Below, one piece after another: positions 5,693-13,600 of a stretch of DNA of 20,786 nt. The first letter of the stretch is position 1; each line of letters starts with the position of its first letter. The position numbers were made by a program, and so were the translations under genes. This DNA comes from an uncultured Collinsella sp. GTDB lineage: Bacteria; Actinomycetota; Coriobacteriia; Coriobacteriales; Coriobacteriaceae. Location of the stretch: positions 1 to 20,786 of the forward strand of contig CABUSV010000024.1 of the NCBI GenBank assembly GCA_902494345.1, in the 5' to 3' direction. A model generated the notes under the pieces. That model was given only the letters and a program-made list of their open reading frames with translations, searched no databases and was not told where the DNA came from.

Positions 5693-6697
5693 CTAGCGTA
5701 CATCGCGCACCGTATCGCCCTCGACGAGCACGCCCGGAAACAGCATGTGCTCCACACCGGGTTCAACGCCCTCGGCGCCAGCAATCTTGTCGACCGCCCA
5801 CATGCCGACGCGCTTGTTGTCAAAGCGCACCGTGGTCAGGCGACGGTCGGGCACGATATCGCCCAGGCTATCGTCAACACCCACCACGCTCACATCCTCG
5901 GGCACGTGCTTTCCGCGCGACTCGAGCCCGCGAATGCAGCCATATGCCATGGCATCGTTGGAGGCATAGATGGCAGTACAGGCTGGATCGTCCGCCAGAG
6001 CCTGGCCTGCGGCATATCCGCTCTGTGCCGTCCAGTCGCCGCGCACGAGCTGCGAGGGCTCAATGCCATGCGCGCGCAATGTCTCGCGCCAGCCTTCCTC
6101 GCGCCGCATGCCCGAAAGCGAGCGCTCGGGGCATGAGATAAAGTGCACAGTCTTGTGCCCCCGCCCCAGCAAGTACTCGACAACTTGACGCGAGCAATCG
6201 AACTGGTCGTTATCGACCGTTGAACAGAGCGGGTGCTCCAGCATGGTAACGAGCACCGTCTGCATACCGGGCAGCGGCTCAAAAGTGCCAAAGTCTGCCG
6301 GCATGCGGTTCATGATCACGACCATGCCGTCTACCGGCAGCGCGCTCATACGCGACGATGCGCTCTCGAGGGTATACGGATGCCCGTCTACCTTAGTGAG
6401 GGTGATGGCATAGCCGTGCTTATCGGCGGCGGCGGCAAAGCCCTCCATACGGTCGAGGTTGCCGGTACCGGTAATGTTGAACATGGCGACGCCGACGGTC
6501 TTAAACTTGCCACGGCGCAACGATCGACCGGCAAAATTGGGGCGATACCCCAGCTCGCGCATGGCGGCACGCACGCGTTCCTTGGTCTCGGGGCGCACGC
6601 TGGGCGAATCGTGCACGGTGCGCGAGACCGTCTGCTCCGAGACGCCCGCGAGACGCGCCACGTCCTTAACGGAAACCGATTTTTTAACAGCGGCCAT
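5693..6697 (-). CDS. LacI-family repressor of module 1
   Basis: A 334-aa DNA-binding transcription regulator. The N-terminal helix-turn-helix reads VSVKDVARLAGVSEQTVSRT, with recognition-helix specificity residues Glu21-Gln22, followed by the hinge YRPNFAGRSLRRG with the minor-groove Leu. The remainder is the periplasmic-binding-protein-like effector domain, ending LVEGDTVRDVR. The ATG at 6697 has only a weak AGAAAG upstream. It is divergent from lacE1-lacG1 across a 356-base region holding three copies of one operator type, including one 15 bases before its own start, so autoregulation is likely. The inducer is probably a phosphorylated sugar from the pathway; that is inference. Confidence 0.9.
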   Translation of the reverse strand: MAAVKKSVSVKDVARLAGVSEQTVSRTVHDSPSVRPETKERVRAAMRELGYRPNFAGRSLRRGKFKTVGVAMFNITGTGNLDRMEGFAAAADKHGYAITLTKVDGHPYTLESASSRMSALPVDGMVVIMNRMPADFGTFEPLPGMQTVLVTMLEHPLCSTVDNDQFDCSRQVVEYLLGRGHKTVHFISCPERSLSGMRREEGWRETLRAHGIEPSQLVRGDWTAQSGYAAGQALADDPACTAIYASNDAMAYGCIRGLESRGKHVPEDVSVVGVDDSLGDIVPDRRLTTVRFDNKRVGMWAVDKIAGAEGVEPGVEHMLFPGVLVEGDTVRDVR

Positions 6698-6711
6698 AGG
6701 TCGATCTTTCT

Positions 6712-6727
6712 ATGTCAACGATGCCAT
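6712..6727. promoter_or_regulatory. Module 1 LacI operator O1 (lacI1 leader)
   Basis: ATGTCAACGATGCCAT fits the LacI-type pattern ATGNNAACG..GCCAT with a central CG. It ends 15 bases before the lacI1 start, just ahead of its ribosome site, where a bound repressor would limit lacI1 transcription. It also fits the general catabolite-response consensus (WTGNNANCGNWNNCAW). Confidence 0.55.
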
Positions 6728-6855
6728 CGCGGGCATCCCAACAGACAAAATGAACGCCTCCAAGTATATCCAACGCCTCCCCCACCATACGCTCACCACC
6801 CAAAACCTACCGTTCACCGACATTTTTGCTTCCCCGAACGGCTTTTGTCGATCAA

Positions 6856-6871
6856 ATGTTAACGTTGCCAT
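6856..6871. promoter_or_regulatory. Module 1 LacI operator O2
   Basis: ATGTTAACGTTGCCAT, an imperfect palindrome centred on AACGTT. A 23-base match with two differences lies in inverted orientation at 6971-6993, 120 bases away centre to centre, a distance compatible with repressor-mediated looping. Confidence 0.6.
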
Positions 6872-6902
6872 TGTGCAAACACAGAGCCACCGGGCGGCTC
6901 AA

Positions 6903-6964
6903 ACGTTTACGCATAAGGAATCGACGGTTCGCAGGCACAGGAACCACCGGTTCGCGTCTATTTT
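6903..6964 (+). promoter_or_regulatory. Candidate lacE1 promoter with degenerate tandem element
   Basis: ACGTTTAC (6903-6910) and ACGGTTC (6924-6930) resemble the halves of the tandem CCGTTYA element but stand 22 rather than 21 bases apart. TATTTT at 6959-6964 is a possible -10 box at nearly the same distance downstream as in modules 2 and 3. A lone perfect half, CCGTTCACCG, also occurs at 6810-6819. Confidence 0.35.
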
Positions 6965-6975
6965 TGTGTCGCAAA

Positions 6976-6991
6976 ATGGCAACGTCAACAT
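6976..6991. promoter_or_regulatory. Module 1 LacI operator O3 (at lacE1 start region)
   Basis: Read on the - strand this is ATGTTGACGTTGCCAT, one base from O2. It starts 12 bases after the candidate -10 box of lacE1, a position where a bound repressor would block transcription initiation. Confidence 0.6.
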
Positions 6992-7053
6992 TTTGGCAAC
7001 CGAACGTCAAAAGCTACCATCGTTGCTAACCCACCGACTCTTAGGAGCATTGC

Positions 7054-8829
7054 ATGGAGCAACTCATCGCCATCATCGAAAAGGGCCAGCCCTTTTTCAA
7101 CGCGATCGCCCGCAACAAGTACCTCAAGGCGATCCGCGACGGCTTTATCTCCGTCATCCCCATCATCATCTTCTCGTCCATCTTTTGCCTGGTAGCCTCG
7201 GTCCCCAACATCTGGGGTTTCTACTGGCCCGATGACATCAACAACGCCCTGTGGAAGTGCTACAACTACTCCATGGGCATCCTGGCCATCGCCTGCGCCG
7301 CCACCACGGCCAAGCACTTCGCCGACGCTCAGAACCGCGATCTGCCCAAGAATAACCAGATCAACTTTATCTCGTGCATGTGCGCGGCCATCATCGGCTT
7401 CTTGCTCCTTTCGAGCGACACCATCGCCACGGATGCCGCCAGCGGCTTCAACACCACCTACCTTGGTTCCAAGGGCCTGCTGACCGCCTTCATCGCTGCG
7501 TTTGTGACCGGCATCATCTACAAGTTCTTCATTAAGCGCAACATCACCGTCAAGATGCCCGAGCAGGTTCCGCCCAACATCTCGCAGACCTTCAAGGACA
7601 TCATCCCCTTCTCCGTCTGCATCACCGTCTTTTGGGTTTTTGACATCGTCTTCCGCGCTGCTTTTGGCTTCTGCTTTGCCCAGGGTGTCATCCAGGTGTT
7701 CCAGCCCCTGTTCACCGCTGCCGATGGCTATATCGGCCTCGCTGTTATCTACGGCGCCATGAGCCTCTTCTGGTTCGTCGGCGTCCACGGCCCCTCGATC
7801 GTCGAGCCCGCCATCGCCGCCGCCCTCGTTGCCAACATGACCGACAACCTGGCTGCGTTCCAGGCTGGTCAGCACGCTTCCGCTGTCCTGACCCAGGGTG
7901 CCCAGTACTTCGTCGTCTGCATGGGCGGCACCGGCGCCACGCTCGTCCTGGTCTTTATGTTCTGCTTCCTGGCCAAGTCTCAGGAGATGCGCGCCGTCGG
8001 TAAGGCCGCCATCGTCCCCGTCTGCTTTGCCGTCAACGAGCCGCTGCTGTTCGCCGCACCCATCGTGCTCAACCCCGTCTTCTTTGTCCCGTTTGTCTTT
8101 GCCCCGATCGCCAACATCTGGATCCTCAAGATCTTTATCGACTTCTTGGGCATGAACGGCTTTATGTACACCCTGCCTTGGACCGTCCCCGGCCCCATCG
8201 GCACCATCATGGGCCTGGGCTTCCAGCCGCTCGCCTTTGTGATGCTCGCCATCATCCTGGTCGTCGACTTTGCCCTGTACTATCCGTTCTTCCGTGCCTA
8301 TGACGCCCAGAAGTGCGCCGAGGAGGCCGAGATCTCCCAGGAGGAGCTCGCCGCCAAGAACGCCGAGAAGGCCGCCAAGCTTAACGATGCCTTCCAGGGC
8401 AAGGCTGACGCCAAGAGCGTTGCCGCCGGCGCTGCTGCCGAGGCCGTGAAGTCCGACGCGCCCGCCGCTCCCGCCGCGGTCGCCACTGAGGCAACGACCG
8501 CCAGTGACCTCAACGGCAAGCGCGTGCTCGTGCTCTGCCAGGGTGGCGGAACCTCAGGCCTGCTCGCCAACGCGCTGGCCAAGGCCGCCAAGGAGCGCGG
8601 CATCAATCTTGAGACCGCTGCCGAGGCCTATGGCAACCACGTTGACATGCTCCCCGACTTTGACCTGGTCGTCCTGGCCCCGCAGGCCGCAAGCTACCTG
8701 GCCGACCTGCAGAAGGACTGCGAGCGCGTGGGCAACAAATGCGTCGCCTGCCGCGGTAAGCAGTACATCGAGCTCTCCCAGAACGGCGACAAGTCTCTCG
8801 CCTTCGTAAGCGAGCAACTTTCGAAGTAA
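7054..8829 (+). CDS. lacE: PTS lactose-family EIICB permease, module 1
   Basis: An inner-membrane transporter that imports a beta-galactoside and phosphorylates it. The 591-aa protein is a IIC-IIB fusion. Residues 1 to about 430 form the polytopic IIC domain with the substrate-site motif VHGPSI (His245) and NEPLLF (Glu329). An Ala/Glu/Lys-rich linker follows to about 485. The C-terminal IIB domain has the phospho-cysteine loop VLVLCQGGGTSG with Cys495. The IIC-IIB order is that of LacE. The ATG at 7054 follows TTAGGAG. It needs a separate IIA, presumably LacF. This is the most divergent of the three: its IIB loop is CQGGGTSG where the other two have CAGAGTSA. Cellobiose-type permeases are related, but the attached lacG favours a galactoside. 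Confidence 0.92.
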   Translation: MEQLIAIIEKGQPFFNAIARNKYLKAIRDGFISVIPIIIFSSIFCLVASVPNIWGFYWPDDINNALWKCYNYSMGILAIACAATTAKHFADAQNRDLPKNNQINFISCMCAAIIGFLLLSSDTIATDAASGFNTTYLGSKGLLTAFIAAFVTGIIYKFFIKRNITVKMPEQVPPNISQTFKDIIPFSVCITVFWVFDIVFRAAFGFCFAQGVIQVFQPLFTAADGYIGLAVIYGAMSLFWFVGVHGPSIVEPAIAAALVANMTDNLAAFQAGQHASAVLTQGAQYFVVCMGGTGATLVLVFMFCFLAKSQEMRAVGKAAIVPVCFAVNEPLLFAAPIVLNPVFFVPFVFAPIANIWILKIFIDFLGMNGFMYTLPWTVPGPIGTIMGLGFQPLAFVMLAIILVVDFALYYPFFRAYDAQKCAEEAEISQEELAAKNAEKAAKLNDAFQGKADAKSVAAGAAAEAVKSDAPAAPAAVATEATTASDLNGKRVLVLCQGGGTSGLLANALAKAAKERGINLETAAEAYGNHVDMLPDFDLVVLAPQAASYLADLQKDCERVGNKCVACRGKQYIELSQNGDKSLAFVSEQLSK

Positions 8830-8838
8830 GTAACGCTC

Positions 8839-8872
8839 AGGGCCAGCCGACCATCCAAGACCGGCTGGCCCT
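8839..8872 (+). other. Stem-loop between lacE1 and lacG1
   Basis: AGGGCCAGCCG (8839-8849) and CGGCTGGCCCT (8862-8872) form an 11-bp perfect stem with a 12-base loop, followed by TCGATTT. The T content after the stem is too low for a strong terminator. It may be a partial terminator or an mRNA-stabilising hairpin setting the lacE to lacG ratio. Confidence 0.65.
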
Positions 8873-8895
8873 TCGATTTAGACGATTGGATCATT

Positions 8896-10335
8896 ATGTC
8901 CGTTAATCCTGCTGGCGTAACCAACCCGCCTGCGCAGTTTCCCGAGGACTTTGTCTTTGGCGGCGCTACCGCTGCCTACCAGGTAGAGGGCGAGACCCGC
9001 ACCCACGGTAAAGGCAAAGTCGCCTGGGACGACTTCCTGGAGGCCCAGGGGCGCTTCTCCCCCGATCCCGCTTCGGACTTCTACAACCAGTACCCCGTCG
9101 ACTTGGAGCTGTGCGAAGAGTTTGGCATCAACGGCATTCGCCTCTCCATCGCCTGGAGCCGCATCTTCCCCAACGGTACCGGCGAAATCAACCCCGAGGG
9201 CGTCCAGTTCTACCACGATCTCTTCGCCGAGTGCCATAAGCACCATGTTGAGCCGTTCGTCACGCTGCATCACTTTGACACGCCGCTTCCTCTCTTTGAG
9301 AAGGGCGACTTCCTCAACCGCGAGACCATCGACGCCTTTGTGGACTTTGCCACCTTCTGCTTTAAGGAGTACGCCGACCAGGTGACCTACTGGTTCACCT
9401 TTAACGAGATCTGGGCCGACGCCTCCAACACCTACATCGAGGGCACCTTCCCCGGTGGCGTCAAGGCGCATCTTGCCGAGGCCTTCCAGTGCGAGCACAA
9501 TATGATGCTCGCCCACGCCAAGGCAGTGCTGGCCTTCCACAACGGCGGCTTTAAGGGCAAGATTGGCGTCATTCAGTCGCTGGAGTTTAAGTATCCGCTC
9601 AACGAGAACGACCCCGCCGACATCAAAGCCGCCAACAACGAGCACGTGCTGCAAAACCAGTTCTTGCTCGACGCCACCTTCCGCGGCGACTACGCGCCCG
9701 ACACCCTCGAGTGCGCCAACCGCCTGGCCGCCGTCTCGGGCGGCACCATCGAGATCTTGGACGAGGATCTGGAAATCATGCGCGAGGCCGCGCTCTACAA
9801 CGACTACCTGGGCGTTAACAACTACCAGTGCCGATTCTTGAAGGCCTACGATGGCGAAAACGACCTGCACCACAACGGTACGGGAGAGAAGGGCACCGGC
9901 CGCTGGCGCGTTAAGGGCATTGGCGAGCATGTGAACAAGCCTGGCATCCCCACCACCGACTGGGACTGGATCATCTATCCCGAGGGCCTGTTCGATCTGC
10001 TCGTCTACATTAAACAGCGCTACCCCAACTACAAGCAGATCTTCATCACCGAGAACGGCATGGGCTACAAGGACCCCTACAAGGACGGTTTTGTGGACGA
10101 CCAGCCGCGCATCGACTACATCGAGCAGCACCTGCGCTGGTTGCTCAAGGCCATGGAAGTGGGTGTCAACGTGGGCGGCTACTTCCTGTGGAGCCTGCAG
10201 GATCAGTTCTCCTGGACCAATGGCTACAACAAGCGTTACGGCTTCTTCTACGTTGACTTTGAAACCCAGAAGCGCACGCCCAAGGCAAGCGCCTACTGGT
10301 ATAAGCACGTGGCGCAGACCCGTCGTCTGGACTAG
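8896..10335 (+). CDS. lacG: 6-phospho-beta-galactosidase LacG, module 1 (GH1)
   Basis: It hydrolyses 6-phospho-beta-galactosides such as lactose 6-phosphate to galactose 6-phosphate plus the aglycone sugar, in the cytoplasm. The 479-aa GH1 protein has the N-terminal FGGATAAYQVEG, acid/base Glu171 in TFNEI, nucleophile Glu386 in ITENGMG, and the phosphate pocket FSWTNGYNKRYG with Ser439, Trp440, Lys446 and Tyr448. These align at a constant offset of 11 with Glu160, Glu375, Ser428, Trp429, Lys435 and Tyr437 of lactococcal LacG. The Trp marks galactosidases, while 6-phospho-beta-glucosidases usually have a smaller residue. The start at 8896 lacks a strong ribosome site (only GGATCATT) and the N-terminus is about 11 residues longer than in relatives. 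It is probably cotranscribed with lacE1, 66 bases upstream. Confidence 0.94.
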   Translation: MSVNPAGVTNPPAQFPEDFVFGGATAAYQVEGETRTHGKGKVAWDDFLEAQGRFSPDPASDFYNQYPVDLELCEEFGINGIRLSIAWSRIFPNGTGEINPEGVQFYHDLFAECHKHHVEPFVTLHHFDTPLPLFEKGDFLNRETIDAFVDFATFCFKEYADQVTYWFTFNEIWADASNTYIEGTFPGGVKAHLAEAFQCEHNMMLAHAKAVLAFHNGGFKGKIGVIQSLEFKYPLNENDPADIKAANNEHVLQNQFLLDATFRGDYAPDTLECANRLAAVSGGTIEILDEDLEIMREAALYNDYLGVNNYQCRFLKAYDGENDLHHNGTGEKGTGRWRVKGIGEHVNKPGIPTTDWDWIIYPEGLFDLLVYIKQRYPNYKQIFITENGMGYKDPYKDGFVDDQPRIDYIEQHLRWLLKAMEVGVNVGGYFLWSLQDQFSWTNGYNKRYGFFYVDFETQKRTPKASAYWYKHVAQTRRLD

Positions 10336-10381
10336 TGACTGGCGGGGTTGCCCGCTCACACAACCTGTCCCCATTTCTCAG

Positions 10382-10430
10382 CCGGGGGCGGCACGTCACA
10401 CGGCGCGCCGCCCCCGGTCTTTTTGTTTTT
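10382..10430 (+). terminator. Terminator of lacE1-lacG1
   Basis: CCGGGGGCGGC (10382-10392) and CCGCCCCCGG ending at 10417 form an 11-bp G/C stem (10407-10417 on the right), 14-base loop, followed by TCTTTTTGTTTTT. A canonical strong rho-independent terminator 47 bases after the lacG1 stop. Confidence 0.95.
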
Positions 10431-10446
10431 GGGCTGGTCGGGAGCC

Positions 10447-10511
10447 GTTTGTCTCGATCTGTAACATCTAGCCGAGTTTTTTGGTCCTAGCTGTTACAGA
10501 TTGAGACGAAC
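10447..10511. repeat. 55-bp palindrome array, cluster 1, copy 1
   Basis: Core 10452-10506: left arm TCTCGATCTGTAACA, 25-base middle, right arm TGTTACAGATTGAGA. GTTTG before and CGAAC after extend pairing to 20 bp. The middle also carries CTAG/CTAG, which can pair. Copies 1 and 2 fill the gap between the converging ends of lacG1 and lacI2. Confidence 0.85.
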
Positions 10512-10532
10512 AGGATTGCTCTTTCCGAAGAA

Positions 10533-10587
10533 TCTAAATCTGTAACACGTAGCCCGCTTTTGACCGTCTACCTGTTACAAATCGAGA
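10533..10587. repeat. 55-bp palindrome array, cluster 1, copy 2
   Basis: Core with arms TCTAAATCTGTAACA and TGTTACAAATCGAGA, exactly 55 bases, starting 81 bases after copy 1. Its inner pair is GTAG/CTAC where copy 1 has CTAG/CTAG, a compensatory change. It ends 15 bases before the lacI2 stop codon. Confidence 0.85.
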
Positions 10588-10602
10588 CAAACGGAGTAGG
10601 AC

Positions 10603-11640
10603 CTAACCCCGTATGTCCCTAACAGTCGAGCGTTCGACCAGCGTACTCGGCACATGAATCGCCTCGATAGACGAGCTCTCTCCAATCGCCGCCTCAAACG
10701 CAAGCTTACCGACACCGCGCAAATCAAATCGCAGCGTCGTCAGTCGATTGTGAGGAACAAGTCCCTCGAGTGCGTCGTCGATACCAACCACGCTCACGTC
10801 GTCGGGCACGGACAGGCCCGCGTTCTCGAGCGCGGCGATAACGCCCAGCGCCATCTGGTCATTTGCCGCAAGCACGGCAGTCGGCGCCTGCGACCCGCCG
10901 GCAAGCACCTCGGCCGCAATCCGCTCGCCCATGGCGTACCCACTGTCCGCACTCCAATCGCCACGCAGCATCGGAGCGGCATCGACATGAGCACGACCCA
11001 GCGTATCGCGCCAACCGGCCTCACGAAAACGCGAGGAAATCGAGTTTTCCGGACCCGCCACAAACCGCATATTCGAGTGACCATGTTCCAGCAGATAATT
11101 GGTCAACAGCTCGCACGAACCATACTGGTCGGAGTCGATCGTCGTGCAGCGCGGATGCGCATACATGGACAGGATGACCGTTCGCACTCCCGGCTGGGGA
11201 ACAAACTCCTCAAAATCGGGAGCCATGCGGTTCATGTTGAGAATCATGCCGTCGACGGGTCGCTCGACCATGCGGCGCGAGGCATCGGCAAGTGCATAGG
11301 GCTTGTCGCCGCCCATCTCGATCATAGTGACGGCAAAATCGTGCTCGCGCGCCGCTTGCATGATACCCTCGAGCGTCGCCAGGTTACCGACACGTGTGAT
11401 GTTGTACATGCACAGGCCAATAGAACGATACGACCCGCCGCGCAACGCCGCTCCAGCAAAATTGGGACGAAAGCCCAGCTCTTCCATGGCGGCCAGCACA
11501 CGCTTGCGCGTCTTTTCCGTCACGTTGGGCATACCGTTGACCACGCGAGACACAGTCTGGCGGCTCACGCCAGCGAGCGCCGCAACCTCTGCCGCGCTCG
11601 CCGAACGACCATTCCTTGTCTGCTGATCCATGCCTTCCAC
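10603..11640 (-). CDS. LacI-family repressor of module 2
   Basis: A DNA-binding regulator of about 345 aa. The helix-turn-helix is SAAEVAALAGVSRQTVSRVV with specificity residues Arg27-Gln28, followed by the hinge FRPNFAGAALRGG and the sugar-binding-like effector domain ending TLVERSTVRDIRG. I chose the GTG at 11640 because GCAGG lies 5 bases upstream. The ATG three codons later (11631) has GGAAGG only one base away, and an ATG at 11688 has no ribosome site, so the true start is uncertain by a few codons. It is divergent from lacG2-lacE2 and shares with that side an operator type different from those of modules 1 and 3. Confidence 0.88.
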   Translation of the reverse strand: MEGMDQQTRNGRSASAAEVAALAGVSRQTVSRVVNGMPNVTEKTRKRVLAAMEELGFRPNFAGAALRGGSYRSIGLCMYNITRVGNLATLEGIMQAAREHDFAVTMIEMGGDKPYALADASRRMVERPVDGMILNMNRMAPDFEEFVPQPGVRTVILSMYAHPRCTTIDSDQYGSCELLTNYLLEHGHSNMRFVAGPENSISSRFREAGWRDTLGRAHVDAAPMLRGDWSADSGYAMGERIAAEVLAGGSQAPTAVLAANDQMALGVIAALENAGLSVPDDVSVVGIDDALEGLVPHNRLTTLRFDLRGVGKLAFEAAIGESSSIEAIHVPSTLVERSTVRDIRG

Positions 11641-11691
11641 GCTAACCTGCTTCCCAACTATTCCCCGCGCCCATGGCGCATCGTACATACA

Positions 11692-11707
11692 TTGATAACG
11701 TGCTCAT
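11692..11707. promoter_or_regulatory. Module 2 LacI operator O1 (lacI2 side)
   Basis: TTGATAACGTGCTCAT shares ACGTGCTCAT with the two operators near the lacG2 promoter. It lies 51 bases upstream of the lacI2 GTG, a position suited to autoregulation, and 132 bases centre to centre from the nearest partner. Confidence 0.5.
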
Positions 11708-11754
11708 GATACCCGAGCCATATACCACAACATGAAAACTTCTGTCAATCAAAA

Positions 11755-11813
11755 CCGCTTACCGAACAAATACAACCGTTCGCGGCTGTTTGAAGTTGTT
11801 TTGTTTCTATACA
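11755..11813 (+). promoter_or_regulatory. lacG2 promoter with tandem CCGTTYA element
   Basis: Halves CCGCTTACCG and AACCGTTCG start 21 bases apart (11755-11782). TATACA at 11808-11813 is a fair -10 box, 25 bases beyond the element. There is no good -35 box, so an activator at the tandem element could substitute for it. Module 3 has the same arrangement. Confidence 0.45.
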
Positions 11814-11823
11814 TCCCAGCCGG

Positions 11824-11861
11824 ATGTTAACGTGCTCATTGTCAAATGTTCACGTGCTCAT
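11824..11861. promoter_or_regulatory. Module 2 LacI operators O2 and O3 (tandem)
   Basis: ATGTTAACGTGCTCAT (11824-11839) and ATGTTCACGTGCTCAT (11846-11861), 22 bases centre to centre, i.e. two helical turns. They begin 10 bases after the candidate -10 box, covering the expected transcription start. Their right half ACGTGCTCAT is specific to module 2. Confidence 0.6.
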
Positions 11862-11975
11862 TTTGGTTCTAATCATTTTAAGATAGTGTTTATCGGGCTT
11901 TTTCACCGCTGAACGCTAACCAGGGAGCCTCCTGAGCGCAAACGCACAATATCGAACAGCGAGACGAGAGGGTGT

Positions 11976-13424
11976 ATGCATATGTCTTTGCTAAACCGCG
12001 TACAGCAGCTGCCGAAGGGCTTTGTTTGGGGCGCCGCAACCGCCGCGTACCAAACGGAAGGTTCCACGAAGGTGGCAGGCAAGGGTAAGACCATGTGGGA
12101 CGATTACCTTGTCGCCCAGGGTCGCTTTTTGCCCGACCCGGCCAGTGATTTCTACAACCGCTACGAGGAGGATATCCGCCTTTCTGCCGAGCATGGACTC
12201 AACGCCATTCGTGTGTCCATCGCCTGGACCCGCATCTTCCCCAACGGCGACGATGCCGAACCCCTCGCCGAGGGCGTTAAGCACTACCACGAGCTGTTCG
12301 CCTGCTGCAAAAAGTATGGCGTCGAGCCCTATGTGTCCCTGCATCACTTTGACTCCCCCGCCGCCCTGTTCAACCAGGGCGACTGGCTCAACCGCAAGAC
12401 CGTCGACGCCTATGTGCGCTATGCCGAGTTCTGCTTCCGCGAGTTCCGCGAGGTCAAGAATTGGTTCACCATCAACGAGCTCATCAGCCTCTCGCACTCC
12501 CAATACATCCAAGGCAACTTCCCGCCCAACCATCACTTTGATGTGACGAGCGGCATCCAGAGCCAGCACAACGAGCTCGTTGCCCACGCCCGCGCCGTCA
12601 ACCTGTATAAGGATCTTGACGAGACCGAGCACCTGGGCGGACGCATTGGCATGGTCAACGTCCTGACGCCGGCATATCCTGCCACCGACTCGCCCGCCGA
12701 CCAGCACGCCGCCGACCTGTACAACGCCTTCTACACCGACTTCATCATGGACGGCGCCTTCCTGGGTCACTACTCCGCGCGCACCCTCTCACTCATCAAC
12801 GAGATTCTGCGTGCCAACAACGCCACACTTACGGTTGAGGACAGCGACATGGAGGAGCTCGCCAAGGCGGCGCCCCGCAACGATATGTTCGGCCTCAACT
12901 ACTATCAGTCGGCGTTTATCGCCGCCTACGATGGCGAGTCAACCAACAGCTTTAACGGCACCGGAGACAAGGGCACCTCGTGCTTTAAGTTTAAGGGCGT
13001 CGGGCAGCAGGTCGATATGCCGGGTATCCCCACCACCGACTGGGATTGGCTCATCTACCCGCAAGGCCTCTACGACACGCTCAAGCACATCAGCGCCACC
13101 TATCCCAACCTCCCCGTCATCTATATCACCGAAAACGGCCTGGGCCACAAGGACCCCGAGCCCGACGCAAACGGCATCGTCGCCGATCCCGAGCGCATCG
13201 ACTTTGTCGACCAGCACATGGAGAAGGTGCTCCGGGCGCGCGCCGAGGGCGTCGACGTCCAGGGCTACTTTATCTGGAGCCTGCAGGACCAGTTCTCGTG
13301 GGCCAATGGCTATAACAAGCGCTACGGCCTGTTCTACATCGACTTCGACACGCAAAAACGCTACATCAAGCAGTCGGCACTCTGGTACAAGGAGCTCGCC
13401 GACACTATGGCGGACGCGCAGTAG
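11976..13424 (+). CDS. lacG: 6-phospho-beta-galactosidase LacG, module 2 (GH1)
   Basis: It splits a phosphorylated beta-galactoside imported by LacE2. The 482-aa GH1 protein has WGAATAAYQTEG at the N-terminus, acid/base Glu168 in TINEL, nucleophile Glu386 in ITENGLG, and the phosphate pocket FSWANGYNKRYG with Ser441, Trp442, Lys448 and Tyr450, so the galactosidase-type Trp is present. It differs most from the other two: TINELISL replaces TFNEI, and there are small insertions around residues 92-95 and 205-215, which suggests a different aglycone. The start may be 11976 or the ATG two codons later (11982), since GAGGG lies 3 or 9 bases upstream. Here lacG precedes lacE, the reverse of modules 1 and 3. 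Confidence 0.93.
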   Translation: MHMSLLNRVQQLPKGFVWGAATAAYQTEGSTKVAGKGKTMWDDYLVAQGRFLPDPASDFYNRYEEDIRLSAEHGLNAIRVSIAWTRIFPNGDDAEPLAEGVKHYHELFACCKKYGVEPYVSLHHFDSPAALFNQGDWLNRKTVDAYVRYAEFCFREFREVKNWFTINELISLSHSQYIQGNFPPNHHFDVTSGIQSQHNELVAHARAVNLYKDLDETEHLGGRIGMVNVLTPAYPATDSPADQHAADLYNAFYTDFIMDGAFLGHYSARTLSLINEILRANNATLTVEDSDMEELAKAAPRNDMFGLNYYQSAFIAAYDGESTNSFNGTGDKGTSCFKFKGVGQQVDMPGIPTTDWDWLIYPQGLYDTLKHISATYPNLPVIYITENGLGHKDPEPDANGIVADPERIDFVDQHMEKVLRARAEGVDVQGYFIWSLQDQFSWANGYNKRYGLFYIDFDTQKRYIKQSALWYKELADTMADAQ

Positions 13425-13450
13425 CGCATCGCCTCGCTTTCCCCCGAGAA

Positions 13451-13487
13451 GGGAGCGGCCCTATGCGATACAAACCCAGCCGCTCCC
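13451..13487 (+). other. Stem-loop between lacG2 and lacE2
   Basis: GGGAGCGGC (13451-13459) and GCCGCTCCC (13479-13487) form a 9-bp perfect stem with a 19-base loop and no T-run after it. It lies in the 176-base gap between the two genes. The rest of the gap is C-rich and contains a weaker inverted repeat (CCCGC...GCGGG around 13512-13541). Partial termination or mRNA processing is possible. Confidence 0.55.
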
Positions 13488-13600
13488 CTCTCTCCCCCTG
13501 GGACCGGCCCCGCCTGCACCCGGGCTTTTAGCAAGCGGGAGACCATATAGGTTTTCAACGTCCATGCCATTAAGATTTCATGCAAAGAGGAGCGTGAACT

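Noticed and set aside
6856..6871. Reading the module operators as CcpA catabolite-response (cre) sites
   Set aside because: ATGTTAACGTTGCCAT does fit the cre consensus, but the module-specific half-sites and adjacent LacI genes explain them better. Dual use is not excluded.
8878..10374. Long open frame on the strand opposite lacG1 (and similar ones opposite lacE2 and lacE3-lacG3, up to over 1,100 codons)
   Set aside because: These are antisense shadows produced by high G/C third positions. Their products lack family motifs and ribosome sites, while the opposite strand encodes clear GH1 and PTS proteins.
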